This document shows positions 16,046 to 23,118 of a stretch of DNA of 64,000 nt, piece after piece; position 1 is the first letter of the stretch; every line of letters begins with the position of its first letter. The position numbers and the translations under genes are program-made. The notes beneath the pieces were generated by a model. It did no database searches. It had not been told where the DNA came from and saw only the letters and a list, made by a program, of their open reading frames with translations. The stretch is from the NCBI RefSeq assembly GCF_001434095.1, contig NZ_AZDS01000006.1:1-64000 (forward strand). Reading direction: 5' to 3'. The DNA comes from Fructilactobacillus fructivorans (GTDB lineage Bacteria > Bacillota > Bacilli > Lactobacillales > Lactobacillaceae).

Positions 16046-16108
16046 ATAAGAGATTAACAATATGAATGCCAAAAGCCCCTAACTACTGCAATAGTTAAGG
16101 GCTTTTTT
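16046..16108 (+). ncRNA. Fst-type antitoxin RNA (RNA II-like)
   Basis: The extended -10 TGTTATAAT (TATAAT 16034-16039) sets a start near 16046 and the shared terminator ends it near 16108, about 62 nt, close to the size of RNA II of the pAD1 par locus. Its 15-nt segment ATTAACAATATGAAT (16053-16067) is identical to the plus strand at 16217-16231, that is, complementary to the toxin mRNA from its start codon to the edge of its ribosome binding site. It should block toxin translation. Confidence 0.72.
16071..16108. terminator. Shared bidirectional terminator of the Fst-type locus
   Basis: AAAAGCCCCTAACTA and TAGTTAAGGGCTTTT pair with a single mismatch. The plus strand has six T residues and the minus strand four, so it can end both convergent RNAs. 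Confidence 0.8.
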
Positions 16109-16140
16109 GTGGCATGGCCAAAATGTTGGCTCACTTGTTA

Positions 16141-16224
16141 CTACTTGTTTAGCCAATGTTGGAATAATAAAAGTATCATTCCGCCAACAAGTTGTAACAT
16201 AAATGACGATAAGAGCATTAACAA
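16141..16224 (-). CDS. Fst-family type I toxin peptide, 27 residues
   Basis: The minus strand encodes a 27-residue hydrophobic peptide from a TTG start 8 nt after GAGGAGG, ending QLVGGMILLLFQHWLNK. The C-terminal pattern of Gly, hydrophobic run, then F-x-x-W-L-x-K is the hallmark of Fst/Par toxins, which insert in the membrane and arrest growth. The ribosome binding site is partly paired in a 5' hairpin (TCGCAA/TTGCGA). Transcription probably starts near 16263 from TGATAAAAT. An ATG two codons later is an alternative start. Confidence 0.78.
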   Translation of the reverse strand: MLMLLSSFMLQLVGGMILLLFQHWLNK

Positions 16225-16269
16225 TATGAATTCCTCCTCGCAATAGATTTGCGACGAGCCAACTATATT

Positions 16270-16278
16270 ATTTTATCA
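16270..16278 (-). promoter_or_regulatory. Extended -10 of the Fst-type toxin mRNA
   Basis: On the minus strand TGATAAAAT forms an extended -10 (TAAAAT, plus coordinates 16270-16275), giving a start near 16263 and a leader of about 39 nt. Confidence 0.5.
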
Positions 16279-16426
16279 TTAATTTGATCTTTTTATTAAA
16301 ATAAATAATTATTTATTATATGATATAATAAATGCTGAAATAATCGATTTGATATATTCCCCAAAAGTAATATACTCTCAATAATCATAAGTTTATTACT
16401 TACGTGAGAGATAGGAGAGATTGCAA

Positions 16427-16759
16427 ATGAATGTCGTATTTCCAGAAAGACTAAAAAGCTACATGCAGGCAAATCATCTGTCTGAAATGGAAGTTGCTAA
16501 TAAGTTATCAGTCTCAAAGCCAGAAGTTGATAACTGGGAGGCTGGAGTTTCTACTCCTGATCTAACTAATTTAATTAATCTAACCAAGGTTTTTAATTGT
16601 ACTATTGATGACCTCGTTTTTGGATCTAGTGATGTGGTGGTAAAGCACACGCACAGTATGAATTTTTGGTATTTTATTTCTCATTATTGGTGGCTGTTGT
16701 TTGCTTTTGGCGGTTTTCTGGGATGGTTTGTTCCCGCAATTGTCGATGTATTTAAATAA
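16427..16759 (+). CDS. XRE-family regulator with a C-terminal membrane segment
   Basis: A 110-residue protein with an N-terminal helix-turn-helix (LKSYMQANHLSEMEVANKLSVSKPEVDNWEAGVSTPDLTNLINLTKVFNCTIDDLVFG) and a hydrophobic helix near residues 85-105. Membrane-tethered small XRE proteins are common in Firmicutes, and their signals are mostly unknown. The ATG at 16427 is preferred over a TTG at 16421 because AGGAG is 9 nt away. It is not obviously part of the adjacent toxin-antitoxin locus, though it reads away from it. Confidence 0.82.
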   Translation: MNVVFPERLKSYMQANHLSEMEVANKLSVSKPEVDNWEAGVSTPDLTNLINLTKVFNCTIDDLVFGSSDVVVKHTHSMNFWYFISHYWWLLFAFGGFLGWFVPAIVDVFK

Positions 16760-16767
16760 ATGAAGAG

Positions 16768-16804
16768 AAGCTGGGTATTATTTTTATAATACCCAGCTTT
16801 TTAA
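16768..16804 (+). terminator. Terminator after the XRE gene
   Basis: AAGCTGGGTATTA pairs with TAATACCCAGCTT, followed by T residues. Confidence 0.9.
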
Positions 16805-17089
16805 TAAATTGTATTTTTATTTACTTATAAATTAGTTGTGAAATGAATCTTTATGTTGGCATTTTAGTCAAAATAAAAATTAAATTAATCATATATAAAA
16901 CGTTGATCTTAAACTAGCTCATCAATCTAGAAATGATTGTGAAGTCATTCTACATTGCCATATCAGTAGTGTAAGTGGTTGCATTATCAAGCTTGTGAGT
17001 CTATATTAAGGACGTAAATAAAAACAAGCGCTTATTTTACTTACTACTAATTGATAATGCTTATAAATGTAGGAAGGACACCGTTTATT
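16805..17089. other. A+T-rich intergenic stretch
   Basis: I see no gene here. An AAGCGCTT core near 17030 resembles the centre of a catabolite-response element, but the flanks do not fit well. A long leader for the following dehydrogenase is possible. Confidence 0.4.
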
Positions 17090-18115
17090 ATGAATGAAAA
17101 AATGAATGCTTTAGTAATGACTAAAAAACAAAAAATGGAAATGGAAAAACTTGACGTACCCACTCCAAAAGATGATGAAGTTTTGGTTGAAACGGCCTAC
17201 GCTGGCTTATGTGGAACCGATAATGGGTTATTTAATGGCTTGCCAGGATCGACTGATGCCACTCCACCAATTGTGTTAGGTCACGAAAATTCAGGTGTTG
17301 TTGCCGCAGTTGGTAAAAACGTCAAAGATTTTAAGAAGGGTGATCGGGTTGCGGTTGATCCAAACATTTACTGTGACAAGTGCTTTTACTGTAGAACTGG
17401 TCGTTATGAGTTATGTGACAATTTGTCAGCGATTGGAGTTACACGAAATGGTGGTCTTGAACAGTACTTTACCGCGCCAGAAAAAGTGGTTTATAAATTA
17501 CCTGACTCCATCTCGCTACAAGCAGCTTGCTCACTTGAGCCGATTTCATGTGTGGTCCACGCCATGAAAATTACTGAAAATATTACTCCATACCAAAAAG
17601 CTTTAATCATTGGTGATGGATTCATGGCGAAACTATTTGCCCAAATTCTTAGAGCGTATGGCATTCAAAGCATTGATATGGCTGGTCTCAATGATCAGGT
17701 CTTGCATCAAATGAAAACTGATTTTAAATTAAATAAAGTGATTAATACGTCCAAGACGCCGATTGAAGAAAATTATGATTTTGTAGTTGAAGCGGTCGGT
17801 CGTCCCGAAACCCAGGAAGAAGCCGCTGAGCACACTAATAAAGGTGCACAAGTTATGATGTTTGGAGTTGGAAAGCCAGACCAAACTTTCTCCATGAATA
17901 CTTACAACGTCTTTAAGAAACAGTTGACCATTAAAGGCTCAATCATTAATCCACACGCTTTTGAAGATTCAATTGCGTTATTAGAGTCCGGAGCCGTTCA
18001 AACTGAACCATTTCAAAATAATATCCTAAAACTGGATGAAGTTGAAGGTGCCTTGAATCACACTACTCCTAAGGTGGGTAAGATCGTTGTTGCGGTAAAT
18101 CCAGATCTTAAATAG
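17090..18115 (+). CDS. Zinc-dependent alcohol/polyol dehydrogenase (MDR family)
   Basis: A 341-residue medium-chain dehydrogenase. Catalytic zinc ligands are C41 and H65-E66; structural zinc ligands are C95, C98, C101 and C109 (NIYCDKCFYCRTGRYELC). GDGFMAKL is a divergent cofactor loop. It resembles sorbitol/threonine dehydrogenase-like enzymes. The ATG at 17090 is preferred because GGAAGG lies upstream within normal distance. It is followed after 13 bp by a membrane-protein gene, so the two are probably an operon, perhaps for polyol or alcohol use. Confidence 0.86.
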   Translation: MNEKMNALVMTKKQKMEMEKLDVPTPKDDEVLVETAYAGLCGTDNGLFNGLPGSTDATPPIVLGHENSGVVAAVGKNVKDFKKGDRVAVDPNIYCDKCFYCRTGRYELCDNLSAIGVTRNGGLEQYFTAPEKVVYKLPDSISLQAACSLEPISCVVHAMKITENITPYQKALIIGDGFMAKLFAQILRAYGIQSIDMAGLNDQVLHQMKTDFKLNKVINTSKTPIEENYDFVVEAVGRPETQEEAAEHTNKGAQVMMFGVGKPDQTFSMNTYNVFKKQLTIKGSIINPHAFEDSIALLESGAVQTEPFQNNILKLDEVEGALNHTTPKVGKIVVAVNPDLK

Positions 18116-18128
18116 AAAATGTGATATT

Positions 18129-18916
18129 ATGGCTCAGGAAAAAATGCCAAGAACGATTTCAATGCCCGTCTCGATTGTTTACTTTATCATCTCGATTATC
18201 ATTAATTCGCTTGGGAACGTTTTAACTTTAGTGACCAGCGCCAAGGTCTTTCCACATTTTTTGGGATCTGCGTATTGGACCGCTGCTGAAACTAATCTGA
18301 GTATCGCCATTCACTGGGATTTATTCTGGACCTTCGTCCTGGTTGGAATTATTATCATCATTTTAAATGCAATTTTGATTGGTAAATGGGACTGGGGACG
18401 CGCGGTTGGTAATCTCATCTTTATGATCCCATTTTCCTGGTTAGTTCAGGTATTTTATGATTTATTCACTCAAATCATTAGGTTACCTGATGCTCACACT
18501 CCATTATTAATTATGGTTTATGTTCTCGTTAATTTTATGGGAGTGGCGTTAATCGGAATCGCAATTTCGATTTATCAGCGGGTTAATCTGGTACTGCATC
18601 CCAACGATGATTTAATGCAAATTAGTATTTCAAGGGTAACGCTACTAAAGCAATGTGGGCTTCCTACATTCCTCCTACGATTGTTGAAATCATTGCTTTT
18701 CTCATCACTCATCAGATCGAATACTACGGGATTGGGACGATCTTTGCCTTCCTATTTCAGGGAAGTATCACGGGAGTTGCCGATCGATTGGTTTTCCCAA
18801 GATTAAAGCATCAGGGTATTAGTACCACCCCGGCTAAGAGTGAATCGATGGTTGCAAAGGATATTGATACTGACAAGCAAAAAGCAACTAAAGATAGAAA
18901 CGGGAAAAGAAAATGA
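18129..18916 (+). pseudogene. YczE/YitT-like membrane protein, frameshifted
   Basis: The first frame (18129 to about 18625) encodes several membrane helices including SLGNVLTLVTSAKVFPHFLGSAYWTAAETNLS and the family-like YQRVNLVLHPNDDLMQI. The homologous continuation YFKGNATKAMWASYIPPTIVEIIAFLITHQI is in a different frame from about 18626 to 18916. Loss of one base after 18625 explains the shift, and the repaired protein would be about 263 residues. As it stands translation gives a 225-residue protein with an unrelated tail. A sequencing error is the alternative. It follows the dehydrogenase by 13 bp. Confidence 0.75.
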
Positions 18917-19000
18917 TAATTAATGATCATTTGACAAAAATTAAGCATATTGGAATCTCAATAGATTAGGGTTTACTGAAATTAAGAGATAAAATTTTAA

Positions 19001-19050
19001 ATGCTCCATAACTATTAGCGAAGATATCTAATGGTTATGGAGCATTTTTA
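19001..19050. terminator. Bidirectional terminator between the YczE-like and Abi genes
   Basis: ATGCTCCATAACTATTAG pairs with CTAATGGTTATGGAGCAT (one mismatch), followed by TTTTT on plus. The Abi stop codon overlaps its right edge. Confidence 0.85.
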
Positions 19051-20280
19051 TAATGAAATATCAGAAGGTATGACAATTTTTAAAACTTTATCCCAATTTT
19101 TTGGGAAATTTATTTTTTTTGCAATGGTAGGAGTAATATATTCATTTATTTCACTAATGAAAGAATTCCAATCGTCCTTATTTTGCTGAGGTGTTCCTAC
19201 ATAGTTATACTTAAGAATTAATAGTTCCCAAAATAAACCTCTAAAAATTGTATTGTTTTCTGCATTCAAAATCTCAAGATCTTTCTGATTAAAAAATGAT
19301 CTTTTTATTTGTATATAGTTATTAAATAAAATATTGTCTGAATGATTTACAGAGTTTCTTAACACCACTAATGCTTGTGTAAACTGAAAAATTGCTGATG
19401 GTGTCCTGGGTTTATTATTTTGTAAATCTTTATTTAATTGATAAATAGTAACAGCAAATTCTCTCGCTAATGATTTGTTTAAAATAATTAAGAATTTGCT
19501 AAAAGTCCCAAAAGTTATTTTATCAATCATATACCATAAGGGAATATTACCGTTATACTTATCTAAACACTTGTTAAAATCAGATCCTTGTTTTTCATAA
19601 GATTCTAATTCCATTACTGTATGATTAATCCAATTATTATAATTGGATCTTCTTTTGTGATTGGAGCATTTTTCATATATCGTTAAATTATAATGATCAT
19701 ACATAAATGCTATGTCATTAACCTTACAATCACTGTTTTTTTCTGAAAAATCAATTATTTCATTAACAAGAGTGTTTTTTAAATGATTTTCTATGGGCGG
19801 AATTAAAGTAGATAATTTTTTACTAAAAAGATTATTAAGATGATATAGATCCATTACATCATTCATGGATCCATTTTTACAGTGGTATAAAAATGGTCTA
19901 AATTTACTATATATAACTGTTGAGAGCAAAGAAATAAAAGCATTTTCATCAAAATTTTTGTTAAATCTTATTCCATATTTTCTTTTTACTAGATTGGTAA
20001 GTTCCTTATTATTTAGCGGAATAGGTGGATCATCGATTTTAGAAATCCCAGTATTTTCGTATTTAATGGGGAATTTTAGTACCCTTTTCTTAAATTCTAC
20101 GGGAATTTCATAATTATATGCTTTCATTGGAACAATTAGCACATTAGATTTTTTATTAGACTTTTTTTCATCAAGGTAAAATAAAATAATGTCTTTTTTT
20201 ATTTTGATATTTGAGGTTATTTTTTTACCATTTCTTATAATTTATTCATTAATAAAAAAGGATATTTTATTGTTCTTCAT
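19048..20280 (-). pseudogene. Abi_2 (AbiD/AbiF-like) HEPN abortive-infection protein with in-frame TAA
   Basis: The best-supported start is ATG at 20280, 6 nt after GGAG. It reads MKNNKISFFINE and meets TAA at 20242-20244. The same frame then stays open to 19048. The first later start (GTG 20142, giving 364 residues) has no ribosome binding site. The body shows the Abi_2 pattern: Y-D-xx-R-like helices (YHLNNLFSKKLSTLIPPIENHLKN), PLWYMIDKITFGTFSKFL, and RNSVNH (residues 262-267 from GTG), the R-x4-H HEPN ribonuclease motif. Such proteins cause growth arrest on phage infection. It may be inactive, read through, or re-initiated. Confidence 0.75.
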
Positions 20281-20290
20281 AAATTTCTCC

Positions 20291-20355
20291 AAAAAAAGGT
20301 TGGTCACGTCCGTAATATCCGTAATAATAGTTATCACGCCCAACCAACATCTATT
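20291..20355 (-). ncRNA. Structured small RNA directly upstream of the Abi gene
   Basis: On the minus strand a promoter (below) predicts a start near 20355. The RNA contains a closing stem GGTTGG (20340-20345) with CCAACC (20298-20303), an internal repeat of ATTACGG, and ends with seven U residues at 20291-20297, which act as a terminator just before the Abi ribosome binding site. AbiF-type proteins are reported to be associated with a conserved upstream ncRNA that serves as antitoxin. I infer an analogous RNA here. Confidence 0.6.
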
Positions 20356-20361
20356 GCTCTA

Positions 20362-20390
20362 AGTATACTACTAATAAATATTAATTTGAA
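20362..20390 (-). promoter_or_regulatory. Promoter of the Abi-associated small RNA
   Basis: Minus-strand TTCAAA (20385-20390) and TATACT (20362-20367) are separated by 17 bp. Confidence 0.6.
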
Positions 20391-20402
20391 TAAGACAACA
20401 TA

Positions 20403-21419
20403 TTACTTCATCTCAATAATAACCTTACCAGTGGCATGATGCGATTCTAGTAACTTAAATCCTTCAAAGACCTCACTAAAGGGGAAGACCCTATCGACAA
20501 TCGGTTTAAGTTCGTGGTTTTCAATCATGTTAGTTAAGAGATCTAGTTGACGACCACTGGGGTGCATGATAAAGAAGGTGTATTCAACGTGGTATTTTTT
20601 GGCTAACAACTTTAGGGGACTGCTGGCAATTCCAAATAAAATTGATTTTAGAAGTCCCAAATGATGTTGTGCACCAAATTTGAAGGTGGGAATTCCATTA
20701 ACCGTAACTAGTTTGCCGCCAGGTTTCAGGATCTTAAAGGTCTTTGATAGGGTCTTGCCACCCTGAGTGTCAAAAGCCAAATCGTAATTTTTTAATACTT
20801 CGGAGAAATCCGTGGTGTGATAATCAATTACTTGGTCGGCACCTAGTGAGCGCACTAAATCAAAGTTCTTTTTACTGGTAGTGGTGGCGACGTAAGCACC
20901 CACTGCTTTAGCAATTTGGATTGCCATGGTGCCCACTCCACCTGAACCAGCTTGGATGAAGACCTTTTGGCCTTTTTTCAGTTTTCCAATTTCGATTAGC
21001 GCTTGATAGCTCGTTAATCCAGTTAAGGGAACAGCACTCGCATCGGTTAGTGATAGATTCCTGGGAGTTTTGGCGATGTCATTTTCGTTAATGGCAATAA
21101 ATTCGGTCAACGTACCACTTTGAAAATCATCAGGGCGTCCGTATACCTGATCATCCAGTTTAAATTTAGTAACCTTTTTACCCACACGAACGACGGTACC
21201 CGAAAAGTCATTGCCAACCGTGATGGGTAATTTATATGGCATGATGATCTTGACTTTACCCGATTGAATCGTGTAGTCAATCGGATTTAGTGACGAAGCC
21301 CTAATTGATACCAAGACTTCATTATCATTTATTTGTGGAACGGGAATGGTGTCTTTCACAAACGGGTGTCGATATTTGATAAGCCGTAGGGCGAGCATTT
21401 TCTTAGGAATGTTAATCAT
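20403..21419 (-). CDS. NADP-dependent quinone oxidoreductase-like protein (MDR, zinc-free)
   Basis: A 338-residue medium-chain reductase without zinc-binding cysteines. It has VGNDFSGTV, the cofactor loop QAGSGGVGTMAIQIAKAVGA and SLNPIDY, typical of zeta-crystallin/quinone oxidoreductases that reduce quinones or enones with NADPH. It lies 12 bp downstream of an SDR gene in the same orientation, so they form an operon controlled by the divergent TetR gene at 22349. Confidence 0.9.
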   Translation of the reverse strand: MINIPKKMLALRLIKYRHPFVKDTIPVPQINDNEVLVSIRASSLNPIDYTIQSGKVKIIMPYKLPITVGNDFSGTVVRVGKKVTKFKLDDQVYGRPDDFQSGTLTEFIAINENDIAKTPRNLSLTDASAVPLTGLTSYQALIEIGKLKKGQKVFIQAGSGGVGTMAIQIAKAVGAYVATTTSKKNFDLVRSLGADQVIDYHTTDFSEVLKNYDLAFDTQGGKTLSKTFKILKPGGKLVTVNGIPTFKFGAQHHLGLLKSILFGIASSPLKLLAKKYHVEYTFFIMHPSGRQLDLLTNMIENHELKPIVDRVFPFSEVFEGFKLLESHHATGKVIIEMK

Positions 21420-21431
21420 ATTAGTTTCCTC

Positions 21432-22244
21432 CTACATGAATTTAGGGACAATCAGATCCATCAAACGAGTGGGTAAGATGGCGTTAAAGAAAATCGTTGG
21501 TTTAGCCCCAAATCCAATTAGATATCTTGGTCTGGGATGCTTGGCTTCAATGGCTTTTTTGATCGTTTTAGCAATTAATGCTGGTTGTGAAGCCAGTTTA
21601 GAGGCATAGAGATGGTTATTTTTCTTTTCCATCTCTTTAGCGGCTTGTTCGTATTTGGTTCCGATTGATGAATCAACCAATTTTTTCATTGCGATTTTAG
21701 ACCAATTACTTTTAACCACGCCGGGTTCAATTAAAACGACTTTGATCCCAAATCTTTTGACTTCCATCCGTAATGAATCACTTAGGGTTTCGACGGTGTG
21801 TTTGGAGGCGAAGTACCAACCAGCGAGTGGGCTACTAAATCTTCCGGCCATGGAAGAAATATTAATAATTTCTCCTGAGTGTTGTTTTTCCATAAGTGGT
21901 AGAACCAATTTAGTTAAAGCCATCAGGCCAAAGACATTGACGTCAAATTGACGTTTGGCTTCCTCAATGCTGACGTTTTCGATGGCACCAAAAGAACCGT
22001 ATCCGGCGCCGTTAATTAAAACATCAATTTTGCCAGCCTTTTGGATAATTTGATTAACCCCGGCTTGCATCGACGCTTGACTAGTAACATCCATTTTAAT
22101 TGGAGTTACACCTAAATCTTTTAAAGAATCCATGGGAGCGATGTTTCTGGCGGCTCCAAAAACTTGGAAACCTGATTTTGCCAGTAATTTGGCAGTTTGA
22201 TATCCCATTCCAGAACTAGCTCCAGTAATTAAAACGGTTTTCAT
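21432..22244 (-). CDS. Short-chain dehydrogenase/reductase
   Basis: A 270-residue classical SDR with TGASSGMG cofactor loop, NGAG, catalytic Ser (ISSMAG) and YxxxK as WYFASKH. Here the usual Tyr position is followed by Phe-Ala-Ser-Lys, consistent with the family. GAGGAG precedes ATG. It is the first gene of the TetR-controlled operon and is not closely related to the tandem SDR pair at 11.9-13.5 kb. Oxidation or reduction of hydrophobic carbonyl compounds is likely. Confidence 0.88.
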   Translation of the reverse strand: MKTVLITGASSGMGYQTAKLLAKSGFQVFGAARNIAPMDSLKDLGVTPIKMDVTSQASMQAGVNQIIQKAGKIDVLINGAGYGSFGAIENVSIEEAKRQFDVNVFGLMALTKLVLPLMEKQHSGEIINISSMAGRFSSPLAGWYFASKHTVETLSDSLRMEVKRFGIKVVLIEPGVVKSNWSKIAMKKLVDSSIGTKYEQAAKEMEKKNNHLYASKLASQPALIAKTIKKAIEAKHPRPRYLIGFGAKPTIFFNAILPTRLMDLIVPKFM

Positions 22245-22273
22245 TAGTTATCTCCTCGTATTGTAAGATTTTA

Positions 22274-22310
22274 TTGAATAAGTTACACGTGTATATTATA
22301 ATACAATTGT
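22274..22310. promoter_or_regulatory. Overlapping divergent promoters with TetR operator palindromes
   Basis: Plus strand: TTGAAT (22274-22279), 17 bp, TATAAT (22297-22302) for tetR. Minus strand: TTGCCA with TAATAT 17 bp away for the SDR operon. Palindromes TACACGTGTA (22284-22293) and ACAATTGT (22303-22310) lie within both promoters, fitting autoregulation. Confidence 0.65.
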
Positions 22311-22348
22311 TACTTTGGCAACTACATACTTAGAAAAGGTGATCACAA

Positions 22349-22888
22349 ATGGAAAAAAAGGTAGATCGAAGAATTCGTAAGACGCAAGGAGCCATCCAAA
22401 CAAGTTTCAAAGAATTATTACAAGTGGGAACCAGTTTAGATGATCTCTCGGTTAAAATGATCTGTGATAAAGCTGATATCACGAGGAAAGCCTTCTACGA
22501 TCACTATGCTGATAAGTCTGAATTGGTTTTGGATTTCATGGATTCTTATTTTGACGAATTAAAATTAACCTGTCGAGATATCAATGACACTAAAATCCAA
22601 GCAAAAATTGAACTCTGGATCGATTTTTTCACCAAGAATCAAATCTTTTTCAATAATTTACTTAAAAGTCAAAATTCATATCAGTTTCGTAAAGAGTTTC
22701 ATGTTTTTACGAAGGAACAGCTTGCTTTTGTCATTAAAGATATTAGTCAAACTGAGCTGGATTTCATTTGTTATGGGATTGACGGAATTATCGAAAAGAT
22801 CATTTTATCCGAACAACCAATTGATAAGGCTGAGTTAGCTAGCAGCGTGAAGGAAATTTTAAAGCCGTATTTGATTCAAAATATTTAA
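22349..22888 (+). CDS. TetR family regulator of the SDR/quinone reductase operon
   Basis: A 179-residue regulator: N-terminal helix-turn-helix (FKELLQVGTSLDDLSVKMICDKADITRKAFYDHYADKSELV) and a helical ligand-binding domain. Divergent orientation to the SDR/quinone reductase operon with palindromes in the shared promoter suggests repression relieved by a quinone or similar inducer. AAGGTG precedes the ATG. Confidence 0.9.
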   Translation: MEKKVDRRIRKTQGAIQTSFKELLQVGTSLDDLSVKMICDKADITRKAFYDHYADKSELVLDFMDSYFDELKLTCRDINDTKIQAKIELWIDFFTKNQIFFNNLLKSQNSYQFRKEFHVFTKEQLAFVIKDISQTELDFICYGIDGIIEKIILSEQPIDKAELASSVKEILKPYLIQNI

Positions 22889-23022
22889 ATAAGAGATGAA
22901 GCAATTTAAAAACAGAAGTATGATTTTAATTGTCAAAAATGAATATATTATATATAAACATTATTTGTTGTGAAGAACTTACCCAATTTTTATGGACATA
23001 TATTAATTTAATTAAGGAAAAA

Positions 23023-23070
23023 TTAGGTGGTTTTATCTTTAATTTAAATTGAAGATAAAACCACCTAATA
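23023..23070. terminator. Long inverted repeat, probable bidirectional terminator
   Basis: A 17-bp perfect arm (TTAGGTGGTTTTATCTT and its complement) encloses a 12-nt A/T loop, between the tetR gene and the convergent MFS gene. Confidence 0.7.
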
Positions 23071-23118
23071 AAAATATATAATATCCAATTTTATAGATTT
23101 ATATCATAATAAATTTAA

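Larger units (their letters stand above)
16024..16131 (+). repeat. Direct repeat copy 2 (active antitoxin region)
   Basis: The partner of 15639-15746. The repeat stops at the 3' side of the toxin transcript, so only the antitoxin half was duplicated. Confidence 0.9.

Noticed and set aside
17020-17040. Catabolite-response-like AAGCGCTT
   Set aside because: Only the centre fits; the outer positions of the consensus do not, so I did not list it as a site.
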